Source: Coprothermobacter sp. (GTDB taxonomy: Bacteria; Coprothermobacterota; Coprothermobacteria; Coprothermobacterales; Coprothermobacteraceae). Taken from it: 27,183 bases of DNA. The notes below the pieces were generated by a model, which saw nothing but the letters and a program-made list of their open reading frames with translations, was not told the origin of the DNA and ran no database searches. Positions 7,897 through 14,040 of the stretch are shown piece by piece (the stretch's first letter is position 1; every line of letters starts with the position of its first letter). The stretch spans positions 1 through 27,183 of the forward strand of contig DUSQ01000028.1 in assembly GCA_012842545.1 (NCBI GenBank), in the 5' to 3' direction. A program made the position numbers and the translations under genes.

Positions 7897-9007
7897 TCAG
7901 CTGCCAACCAAATTCCTCCAGCAGTGCCAGTTCTTTGCTCCAATCGCCTGGCACAAGCACCATGTGGTTGCCAATGCTTCGCCTGAACGGGTTTTCTTTT
8001 AAGTGAAGTGTGATCTGAGTTCGACACATGTTTTCCACATGCGGTTTTTCCACTGTTTCACCCACAAAGTACTTGTACTTTTTGTCTTTTCCCATTCTAA
8101 ATGCGGTGTAGACGCCTTCAGGTAGTTGTCCGTTGATGCCAACGTTGTAGCCCGTTTCAAAATGAGTAGTCAGGGAGTAGTTATCGACTAAATCCAGCGC
8201 GATGGTGCAGTGGGCAAAGGTGTACTCAGGATGGTTCTTTCGAGCCAGATTTATCATGAAACCGGGCGTACCCATAAGCTCATTTGCAACCATCATAGTT
8301 ACTAAGCTTTCCACATCTCCTTCGCAAGCAGCCGGTATTTTCTTCGTATTGAACAACGAAAGAGACAAGCAACCTGTTATTTTGAGCTGTACTGCCATGT
8401 CGAAGCATCGTAGTGCAAAAGCGGTAAGCTCATATTTCTCAATTACTTTCTGCAATGCGGTGTATACCTTTGTTCCTTTAACTACTTCCTCCTTTTCTAT
8501 GTTTGAGGAGGAAGCTTTGTTCCATATGTCATCGGCTAATACTTGCTCTTCTTGCAGTAAACCGTTTAGCTCTTCCAATGGTATTTCCACGTAAGGAATT
8601 TGTAATTGGTTAAGAATGGTGTAATCGCCACTCTTTATAAGCCAGGAACTGGGTTTGCCAATGAGCCCAGCTTTTTGTCGTTTCAGATTTTCAAAAATAG
8701 TCAACCATTTGATGTAATTGTCGGTAAGCTCACTAACTAATGGTACGTTCAGCCCCTGTTCCAAAGCGTAGCTCTGGATTTCCAAACTTGCAGCCAAGCC
8801 GTTAGCTGTCCCATAGGGAATAAGCATAATGCCTGGTTTCAAGTAATCTTTTGCAATTTCTTCACTCCCACCACTCAGGACAATTAGCGCTTCAGGATTC
8901 TGCGATTCTTCCAAGTCGATGCCATGAGCTCTAAAGAACTCAGTAGCTTCACTTTTCATGGTTTCCGCTAAACTCATGATTGGACTCGCAACGAATTTGA
9001 CTTTCAC
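7892..9007 (-). CDS. L-fucose isomerase-like protein, unknown substrate
   Basis: This 371-residue protein resembles the L-fucose/L-arabinose isomerase fold (COG2407-like). AACEGDVESL at residues 226-235 supplies the conserved metal-binding Glu (Glu229), followed by GTPGFMINL. AHCTIAL around His266 and GNHMVLVPGDW at 346-356 (His348) match the C-terminal active-site blocks of such proteins. Family members include true sugar ketol-isomerases and many uncharacterised proteins, so substrate is not assignable. I chose GTG 9007 because AGGTGA lies just upstream and the start then falls 4 nt after the stop of the upstream gene; a TTG at 9022 would overlap that gene. It is probably co-transcribed with the small exporter. 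Confidence 0.72.
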   Translation of the reverse strand: MKVKFVASPIMSLAETMKSEATEFFRAHGIDLEESQNPEALIVLSGGSEEIAKDYLKPGIMLIPYGTANGLAASLEIQSYALEQGLNVPLVSELTDNYIKWLTIFENLKRQKAGLIGKPSSWLIKSGDYTILNQLQIPYVEIPLEELNGLLQEEQVLADDIWNKASSSNIEKEEVVKGTKVYTALQKVIEKYELTAFALRCFDMAVQLKITGCLSLSLFNTKKIPAACEGDVESLVTMMVANELMGTPGFMINLARKNHPEYTFAHCTIALDLVDNYSLTTHFETGYNVGINGQLPEGVYTAFRMGKDKKYKYFVGETVEKPHVENMCRTQITLHLKENPFRRSIGNHMVLVPGDWSKELALLEEFGWQLI

Positions 9008-9011
9008 GTTC

Positions 9012-9470
9012 TCACCTCGCAATTTGTATGGCAGACCAAGTTATGAGCGTGACCACTGTGCAGGCAATGAGTACGCCAGCAGCCAGTGAAGCCCATGCCA
9101 GAGGTCTTTTTACTTCCAGTGCTTCTGCAACTACAGCACCCGTGAATGCTCCCGTACCGGGCAATGGAATACCTACAAAAATGGCTAAAGAAACTGCCAG
9201 ACCTGTTTCATAACGTTTAAACCTTTTTAGGGCGCTTTCCACATAGTTCTCATAGTAGCTTTTCAACTTCGGGTATCTCAGTAGCCACGATTTGAGCACT
9301 TTTAAGCCTTCATAAACCAATATGCCCATGAGTGTATTACTAAGAAAAGCAACCAAGAAAACGCCCGGCAGTGGCATGTTCTGGAGCAAACCATAGGGAA
9401 TGCTACCTCTGCATTCCACGACGGGGCTCATAGAAATTAGCGCTAGGTAGATCCATCTATTCAGGTTCAC
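9012..9470 (-). CDS. Small multidrug-export-family membrane protein (COG2426/PF06695)
   Basis: This 152-residue integral membrane protein has about four hydrophobic segments. It carries the family signature near the N-terminus (PVVECRGSIPYGLL; usual PxxExRgaIP) and a later FVGIPLPGTGAFTGAVVAE re-entrant-like Gly/Pro segment. The family is annotated as putative small multidrug export proteins, but its transport function is poorly established. The GTG start has no Shine-Dalgarno site. Instead, a perfect TATAAT ends 7 nt before it, so the mRNA is probably leaderless. It is divergent from the 9494 gene across a 23-bp gap and lies 4 nt ahead of the fucose-isomerase-like gene. Confidence 0.8.
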   Translation of the reverse strand: MNLNRWIYLALISMSPVVECRGSIPYGLLQNMPLPGVFLVAFLSNTLMGILVYEGLKVLKSWLLRYPKLKSYYENYVESALKRFKRYETGLAVSLAIFVGIPLPGTGAFTGAVVAEALEVKRPLAWASLAAGVLIACTVVTLITWSAIQIAR

Positions 9471-9493
9471 AGTGGCTATTATACAATACTGTT
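9459..9493. promoter_or_regulatory. Overlapping divergent promoters with -10 boxes 6-7 nt from the start codons
   Basis: On the minus strand, TATAAT (9483-9478) ends 7 nt before GTG 9470, with a CTGACT-like -35 about 16 nt upstream of the box (near 9500-9505). On the plus strand, TACAAT (9482-9487) ends 6 nt before ATG 9494, with a weak TTCAGG at 9460-9465. Neither start has a ribosome binding site. The two -10 boxes overlap by 2 bp, so polymerase cannot open both at once. Confidence 0.6.
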
Positions 9494-9961
9494 ATGGTTA
9501 GTCAGGTTAAGGCTTTTATCTTGGCCGTTGTTTTTGCTTTGGGATCTTTATTTGGTTATTCAACCCTGGGCCCTTTTACCAAACTGGAGAGGGTAAAGGC
9601 TTTTGAAGCATATCAAAGTCAAGTTGAGGCTACTATGGTGCAGCAGCTTCAGCGGGTTTCGTCTTTCACTAAGGACCACACTGTGGGTTATGATTCACTG
9701 GTTTTCAAGAACGTTGACTACACTGGCACCAGTTTCAAGAGTTACAACATGGTACTGGAGGTAAAAGGAAACGTGGTCGCAGAGTACGAAATCCACTTAG
9801 TTGACGGCACTCTTATGTGTACTTCCACCCTTAGTTCTTATGCCGTTTTCTTCAAAGACCATGATGAAATCAGAGTTTCCAGTTTTTCACTTGAACCAGC
9901 AGGTGATAGTACCAGTGAATGTAAGTTTTCAGCTTTTAAGCCTGCTGGACAAAATCATTGA
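9494..9961 (+). CDS. Hypothetical secreted or membrane-anchored protein
   Basis: I do not recognise a family. The 155-residue protein starts MVSQVKAFILAVVFALGSLFGYS, one N-terminal hydrophobic segment (about residues 6-23) that could be a signal peptide or membrane anchor. A mostly beta-like, soluble domain follows with charged and aromatic residues. There is no lipobox at the expected site. It is preceded by a -10 box 6 nt before the ATG and no Shine-Dalgarno site, so the transcript may be leaderless. The 3' end overlaps the converging ABC ATPase gene by 33 nt, and a hairpin lies across the stop codon. Confidence 0.6.
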   Translation: MVSQVKAFILAVVFALGSLFGYSTLGPFTKLERVKAFEAYQSQVEATMVQQLQRVSSFTKDHTVGYDSLVFKNVDYTGTSFKSYNMVLEVKGNVVAEYEIHLVDGTLMCTSTLSSYAVFFKDHDEIRVSSFSLEPAGDSTSECKFSAFKPAGQNH

Positions 9962-10705
9962 ATAAACTTTGTCCAGTATTTCTTCGAAAGCCTTATCGCG
10001 TGAGTCACGCGGCCTTGGTAAATCCACACTTATTTCACCTATGATGTGGCCGGGTCTTGCGCTAAGTACCAATATGCGGTCAGCCAGAAAAACTGCTTCT
10101 TCCATGTTATGTGTTACCATGAGCACCGATTTTAGTGGTAAACGTTTTTCCAACCACAAATTGACCACTTGTTCTCTGAGGTCAGCTGCTGTAAGTACAT
10201 CCAGTGAAGAAAAAGGCTCATCCATGAGAAGTATTTCTGGTTCTACGGCCAAAGCTCTGGCTATGCCCACGCGTTGTTTCATACCACCAGAAAGCTCACG
10301 GGGGTAAGCATCTTCAAAAGAGTCCAGCCCTACCATATCAATGTACTTTAGAGCCGTTCTTACCCTTTGACGTGGGGTCATGCCTCTGGCTTCTAAAACA
10401 AGTTCTATGTTTTCCTGAACAGTGAGCCAAGGAATGAGTGCGAAACTCTGAAAAACCATGCTCACATTTGGGTTGGGTTGCGGGTTCGGCTGTCCCTTAT
10501 AGAGGACCTCACCCGTGTACTGGTTCAATATACCGCTTATGATGCGCAGAATGGTAGATTTTCCAGAGCCTGAAGGGCCAACCAAACAAAGGAACTCTCC
10601 TTCATCCAATGTAAAACTGATATCTTCTAAGACCGAAAGCTCCTTGCCTTTTTCCTTAAAGGTTAGGTTTAAGTTTTTGAGTTCTAATAATGTCACAGCT
10701 GTCAT
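9929..10705 (-). CDS. ABC transporter ATP-binding protein, nitrate/sulfonate/taurine type
   Basis: This 258-residue ATPase would power the adjacent permease. It has Walker A GPSGSGKST at 43-51, Q-loop VFQSFALIPW (Gln86), signature LSGGMKQR from 138, Walker B ILLMDEPFSSLD at about 158-169 and the H-loop VTHNMEEA. The FxLIPWLTVxEN context is typical of SsuB/TauB/NrtD ATPases. A short QPNPQPNP tandem lies before the Q-loop. Many COG4986-linked ATPases carry a C-terminal AAA-associated domain; here it is absent and encoded separately two genes upstream. The ATG overlaps the permease stop (TGATG), implying coupling; the upstream in-frame start lies in the permease gene and is rejected. Confidence 0.9.
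   Translation of the reverse strand: MTAVTLLELKNLNLTFKEKGKELSVLEDISFTLDEGEFLCLVGPSGSGKSTILRIISGILNQYTGEVLYKGQPNPQPNPNVSMVFQSFALIPWLTVQENIELVLEARGMTPRQRVRTALKYIDMVGLDSFEDAYPRELSGGMKQRVGIARALAVEPEILLMDEPFSSLDVLTAADLREQVVNLWLEKRLPLKSVLMVTHNMEEAVFLADRILVLSARPGHIIGEISVDLPRPRDSRDKAFEEILDKVYSMILSSRLKS
9943..9978 (+). terminator. Hairpin terminator across the stop codon of the 9494 gene
   Basis: CTGGACAAA (9945-9953) and TTTGTCCAG (9968-9976) are perfectly complementary over 9 bp. One G-T and one T-A pair extend the stem, with a 14-nt loop containing the TGA stop. A T-rich TATTTCTT follows on the plus strand. No T-tract lies on the minus side, so it should act on the plus-strand gene while sitting inside the coding 3' end of the ABC ATPase. 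Confidence 0.5.
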
Positions 10706-12204
10706 CACTCCGTTATATTGTACTTTTCTGCTGCTTTGCTGTACCACGGTCTCCAGAAAAGCATATTAACCAGCACAATCAGTGCCGTCATGCATAACAC
10801 AATGAGGAGCAGTGCTTTTGTGTCAGCAGTAGACTGCACCAGCAACGCGCCAATGCCGGGTATGGAGTACACCTTATCGCCAAACTGGACGTGTTCAGCA
10901 ACAATGGAAGCGTTCCATGCTCCTCCCCATGCGGTCAGGGCTCCAGTTATTAGGGGCGGTAAGATTGCCGGTATGAGAATGTTCTTGTAGTAAAGCCATC
11001 CTTTGATGTTGAACACCTGCGCCATTTCTGTGAGTACACCTGGTAAAAGCATTGCTCCTTTGCTCATATTAAACAATGCATACCAGAATGAACCTGTAAG
11101 TAAGAGTAATATGGACAAGGGTTCCATGTATGCTCGTCCTCCCAAAGCCACAATGGGAGGGTAGAAAACAACTGCAGGAATGCTTCCCAGTATGGAAGCC
11201 AGTGAGTATATGTTCTGTGCTGCTTCAACGTTTTTCACACTTCTTATAACGAACGGCAAAGCCAATAATACAGAAACTACCACTGCAGCTACCACTCGCA
11301 TAGTGGTTACTGTGAGTGCGGCTGGAATCTGTGAAAGGATGTTACTTGGATAAGGAGGTGAGAACAGCCAGTAAATAAGATAGCCCAGGCCTCCCACCAG
11401 TGCAGCTCCCACGACGTAAAAAGCATACTTTGCTGCTTGGCTCAGTTTTTTGGTGCCTATGCTCACAAGTTTTACCAAGAATGTATCTACCTTTAAAGCC
11501 TTTCCAAAGTCGAAAAGTACGTCCGCCACTGCGGGCCACTCGGGGGCGGTGCCCACAGCGTTATACTGGAACAGCTCAGACCATTTAACTAAGGGTCTGA
11601 ATATGAGCATTTGAAGCAAAGCGTTTATTAAAACAATAGTTCCAATGCACATTACGACACCCAAAATGTTTCCTTGAGCTAAGTAGTTCATCATGCTTGA
11701 GCCCAAGCCTGGTAGCTTTACTTCTTGACTGCCTAAGGTAATGATTTCACTTGCCATCAGAAAATACCAGCCATTGGCCATACTAACGCCACTATTAAAC
11801 ACGATGGTGGGGACCATGGCTGGCAAATAAATGCGTTGAATGGTAAAAGTTTGACTGAAGTTAAAAGCCTTGCTTACTTCCACTAATTCTCTGGGTAATG
11901 TTTTAACTGTTTCATATACCCCAAAGGCGATGTTCCATGCTTGGGAGGTAAAAATGAGAAATATGGCTGCCAGCTCCAGCCCGATGCGCTGACCTCGGAA
12001 AATAGCTGCAAAGAATGCTATGGCAACTGGGAAGAAGCCTAATATGGGCACAGACTGAAGAATGTCTAGAATGGCTATCATAATCTTTTCTCTTCTGGGA
12101 CCTGAGCTGGCAGAAACACCATAGAATATTCCAAAAGCCAAAGATAGAATGTATGCGACAAAAATACGGTATGTGGACCACAAAGCAGCTGATATCAGTT
12201 GCAC
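10705..12204 (-). CDS. Duplicated ABC transporter permease, anion-type (COG4986-like)
   Basis: This 499-residue membrane protein contains two BPD_transp_1 permease domains in tandem, as in the COG4986 anion-transport family. The first covers about residues 1-215, with an EAA-like loop LVEVSKAFNFSQTFTIQRIYLPAMVPTIV. The second covers about 260-499, with LTEMAQVFNIKGWLYYKNILIPAILPPLI. Both halves share the LxSIPxxxFxP-type segment (LQSVPILGFFPVAIAFF and LGSIPAVVFYPPIVALG). A single protein could therefore form the whole channel. The first half starts at the second usual helix, and an in-frame TAG upstream rules out a longer start. The GTG start is 11 nt after AGGAGG. No substrate-binding protein is encoded in the window, so the substrate is unknown. 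Confidence 0.87.
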   Translation of the reverse strand: MQLISAALWSTYRIFVAYILSLAFGIFYGVSASSGPRREKIMIAILDILQSVPILGFFPVAIAFFAAIFRGQRIGLELAAIFLIFTSQAWNIAFGVYETVKTLPRELVEVSKAFNFSQTFTIQRIYLPAMVPTIVFNSGVSMANGWYFLMASEIITLGSQEVKLPGLGSSMMNYLAQGNILGVVMCIGTIVLINALLQMLIFRPLVKWSELFQYNAVGTAPEWPAVADVLFDFGKALKVDTFLVKLVSIGTKKLSQAAKYAFYVVGAALVGGLGYLIYWLFSPPYPSNILSQIPAALTVTTMRVVAAVVVSVLLALPFVIRSVKNVEAAQNIYSLASILGSIPAVVFYPPIVALGGRAYMEPLSILLLLTGSFWYALFNMSKGAMLLPGVLTEMAQVFNIKGWLYYKNILIPAILPPLITGALTAWGGAWNASIVAEHVQFGDKVYSIPGIGALLVQSTADTKALLLIVLCMTALIVLVNMLFWRPWYSKAAEKYNITE

Positions 12205-12252
12205 ACTTCTCTGTACCTCCTAACCAAAATGTCGTTCTAAGTGTTATCTAAT

Positions 12253-12798
12253 TTACTGTTCTTGTTGATAATCCTGCTGAGAATTGTTCTCGTTTTCTTC
12301 TTGTTCCTCTTCTTCCTCGGTCTCCAGGTGAATGGTTTGCTCATCAGAATCTACCCAAATAAGTTCAGCGAACCTTGCCCAGTCCAAGATATTTCTCACA
12401 AAATACTTAATTTCTCTTTCGCTGTATTCACCATCAATTATTCTCTCTAAGAATTCCATGTCGACACTGTGTTCTTCTGATTCGGCTAACGCTGTGAGCA
12501 ATTCCACCATGTAAGGCAGTTTGCTCAGCGACTCGGAGATATAGCGTTTACGCTCCTCCATGTCTTGGTCTGTGAACTGCTTCCCTACCTCTGTGAATAC
12601 CACGTCTCCGTTGTCCACATCCACCAACCCGAAGAGCTGAGCAGTCTCAATGGTGGATATGAGCTCGTCAATATCGTGCCCCAATGTTCTTCCCAACCTG
12701 TATAAATCCACGTGACCGCCTTCATCATCAAGAATCTCCAAAAGTCCCAATACTTCGCTAACACGAGCTTTCGGCAATGGAACGTCCATTTTATGCAT
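12253..12798 (-). CDS. Free-standing AAA-associated domain protein (PF09821-like)
   Basis: This 181-residue protein resembles the AAA-associated C-terminal domain normally fused to nitrate/sulfonate-type ABC ATPases. It shows VSEVLGLLEILDDEGGHVDLYRLGRTLG at the N-terminus, then DELISTIETAQLFGLVDVDNGDVVFTEVGKQF and a helical stretch to about residue 150. The winged-helix-like character suggests a regulatory or protein-interaction role. The last 23 residues (159-181) are a low-complexity tail rich in Glu, Gln and Asn. It is the first gene of the ABC operon, followed by the duplicated permease and the ATPase. The ATG is 4-5 nt after GGGAGG; a second in-frame ATG at 12789 is possible. Confidence 0.75.
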   Translation of the reverse strand: MHKMDVPLPKARVSEVLGLLEILDDEGGHVDLYRLGRTLGHDIDELISTIETAQLFGLVDVDNGDVVFTEVGKQFTDQDMEERKRYISESLSKLPYMVELLTALAESEEHSVDMEFLERIIDGEYSEREIKYFVRNILDWARFAELIWVDSDEQTIHLETEEEEEQEENENNSQQDYQQEQ

Positions 12799-12830
12799 CA
12801 GTCCTCCCTAATTGGGTATCTAAGAACCTC

Positions 12831-12859
12831 TTTATATTTGTTCATTTTACCATGTTAAA
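12831..12859 (-). promoter_or_regulatory. Candidate promoter for the ABC transporter operon
   Basis: On the minus strand, TTTAAC (12859-12854) and TATAAA (12836-12831) are separated by 17 nt, about 33 nt upstream of the AAA-associated protein start. The -35 lies inside a 12-mer (TACCATGTTAAA on the plus strand) that recurs exactly at 194-205. Confidence 0.5.
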
Positions 12860-12882
12860 CAAAGGTTTAGTCCGTGTTGGGT

Positions 12883-12888
12883 TAAAAT
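12883..12888 (+). promoter_or_regulatory. Candidate -10 (TAAAAT) of the PilZ gene leader
   Basis: TAAAAT within GTTAAAATAA lies about 80 nt upstream of the PilZ start and 24 nt upstream of a GC-rich hairpin. No good -35 is visible. The same 10-mer occurs upstream of yloU. Confidence 0.35.
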
Positions 12889-12911
12889 AATAAATAGGAG
12901 GATAGGGAGGG

Positions 12912-12939
12912 CGCGGAGCCCGCCTGGGCTCCGCGTTTT
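12912..12939 (+). terminator. Strong intrinsic terminator or attenuator in the PilZ gene leader
   Basis: CGCGGAGCCC (12912-12921) and GGGCTCCGCG (12926-12935) form a perfect 10-bp GC-rich stem with a GCCT tetraloop, followed directly by TTTT. The minus-strand side lacks a T-tract, so it reads on the plus strand. It lies between divergent genes, after a purine-rich AGGAGG stretch with no start codon behind it and about 26 nt before the PilZ start. It is either an attenuator or the end of a very short RNA. Confidence 0.7.
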
Positions 12940-12964
12940 AAACCGTCTTTATTTCTCGAGCTGG

Positions 12965-13675
12965 ATGATTATGACAAGACGAAAAGAGCCAAAAGTGGGC
13001 GACAGAGGCATTCTCAGGGTTAGAGAACCGGGGGGCCTTAATGGGGTTGAATACTACTCTACGCGAATCGAAGACATTAATGAAGGTATAATTGCTTGCT
13101 CTCAACCCATGCGTGGGCAGGTTTATGTCAAGATTTGGGCTGAGAATGTGGAGCTCACGTACATAAAAGGGGATAGTGTTTTTAGTTTAATGTGCGAGGT
13201 CGTTGAGCAAGGCAAAGGGGATCCCCCAGTGATTTTGCTTAAACCAGCTAGTGGTATTTACAGGTCTGATAGAAGAGAGTACGTGCGAGTTCCTTGGTTA
13301 CTAGATGCTGAGATCCTATTTGTAAAGACATTTCCTGCTGATGTTGAGAAGTTCTGGGAAGAACATGCCCATAATTCCGTCCGGGGTCTCATACTGGATC
13401 TAAGTGCTGGCGGGTGCAGGCTTTCATTAACAGAAGCTTGTACTGTTGGCGAGAACGTGTTGATCCGTTTTTCAGTGCCAGAACCAAACCCAGATATCTT
13501 CTTGCTACAGGCGGTTATAAAGCGTGTTGAAGCTGGTAGCGAACCTGGAATAATCGTTGTCGGTTTACAGTTTATTAACTTAAACGATGCTATTCGAGAT
13601 AAACTGTTTAGATCAGTATTCTGTAGGCAGAGGGAACTTATAAAAAAGGGATTTTACGAGCTGGAAGAGGAATGA
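12965..13675 (+). CDS. PilZ-domain c-di-GMP receptor, YcgR/DgrA-like flagellar brake
   Basis: This 236-residue protein has an N-terminal YcgR-type domain (PilZN-like, about 10-95) and a C-terminal PilZ domain (about 100-225). The c-di-GMP-binding motifs are both present: SDRREYVR with Arg104 and Arg108 (RxxxR), and DLSAGG at 145-150 (DxSxxG). YcgR/YpfB proteins slow flagellar rotation when c-di-GMP is high, and the position beside the flagellar cluster fits. The ATG at 12965 has only a weak ribosome binding site; an ATG at 12971 is equally possible. A terminator-like hairpin lies in the leader. The 3' end overlaps the converging 13654 gene by 22 nt. Confidence 0.88.
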   Translation: MIMTRRKEPKVGDRGILRVREPGGLNGVEYYSTRIEDINEGIIACSQPMRGQVYVKIWAENVELTYIKGDSVFSLMCEVVEQGKGDPPVILLKPASGIYRSDRREYVRVPWLLDAEILFVKTFPADVEKFWEEHAHNSVRGLILDLSAGGCRLSLTEACTVGENVLIRFSVPEPNPDIFLLQAVIKRVEAGSEPGIIVVGLQFINLNDAIRDKLFRSVFCRQRELIKKGFYELEEE

Positions 13676-14001
13676 TTCTCTTTCCATGCTAAGTACAGTG
13701 CTCCGATTGTCCATACTAATGTAATAATCGCTAAAACAATAGATTCCATGGCCACAGCAATCCCCAATAGAAAAAGTGATGTCCCCAAGTACATGGGATG
13801 TTTCAAAGAGTCATAAATACTTTTGTTTTCCTTTGTTAGGAGGTAGCTTTCCTCTGCTCTGCCTATGAAATAGGCGCCGAAAACAGAAAATGCCATACCA
13901 ATTGCTACCAAACTCGTATCCAAGGCGTCTTTAACTGAAATGGCTAGACCGAAAGCTATAGAGATTATTAACCACACTGGACTTATCTTCTTACGTACCA
14001 T
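13654..14001 (-). CDS. Small membrane protein, isoprenylcysteine-methyltransferase-like (partial domain)
   Basis: This 115-residue protein has about four hydrophobic segments. The SLKHPMYLGTSLFLLGIAVAM stretch resembles the RHPxYxG motif of ICMT/PEMT-type membrane methyltransferases. It then ends early in WKENHSSSSS, without the usual downstream ExxL...YxxY part that completes the SAM site. It is shorter than the 150-200 residues typical of the group, so catalysis is doubtful. The ATG follows GGTGG, and a minus-strand TATTAT at 14034-14029 overlaps the -10 of the divergent DUF2225 gene. Its 3' end overlaps the PilZ gene. Confidence 0.6.
   Translation of the reverse strand: MVRKKISPVWLIISIAFGLAISVKDALDTSLVAIGMAFSVFGAYFIGRAEESYLLTKENKSIYDSLKHPMYLGTSLFLLGIAVAMESIVLAIITLVWTIGALYLAWKENHSSSSS
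13663..13685. terminator. Weak hairpin between the convergent PilZ and 13654 genes
   Basis: GGAA/TTCC and GAG/CTC arms pair with two bulges around a short loop, across the overlapping 3' ends of the two genes. There is no T-tract directly after it. It is a marginal structure, listed because no other termination signal is visible here. Confidence 0.25.
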
Positions 14002-14003
14002 AA

Positions 14004-14033
14004 TTCATTCCACCACATATCATCCTATATAAT
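14004..14033 (+). promoter_or_regulatory. Sigma-70-type promoter of the DUF2225-che-fliA operon
   Basis: TATAAT at 14028-14033 is perfect, with a TTCATT-like -35 at 14004-14009 and an 18-nt spacer. The -10 ends 7 nt before ATG 14041, and no Shine-Dalgarno site fits between, so transcription would begin at or next to the start codon. Confidence 0.65.
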
Positions 14034-14040
14034 AGATGAC

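Noticed and set aside
8202..8594. Plus-strand open frame of 130 codons opposite the fucose-isomerase-like gene
   Set aside because: Antisense to the conserved EGD and His blocks; composition reads as a frame shadow.
12939..12960. Sigma-28 promoter ahead of the PilZ gene
   Set aside because: A TAAA is present after the hairpin, but the nearest CGA-like element is 3 nt too close and lacks the CCGA core.
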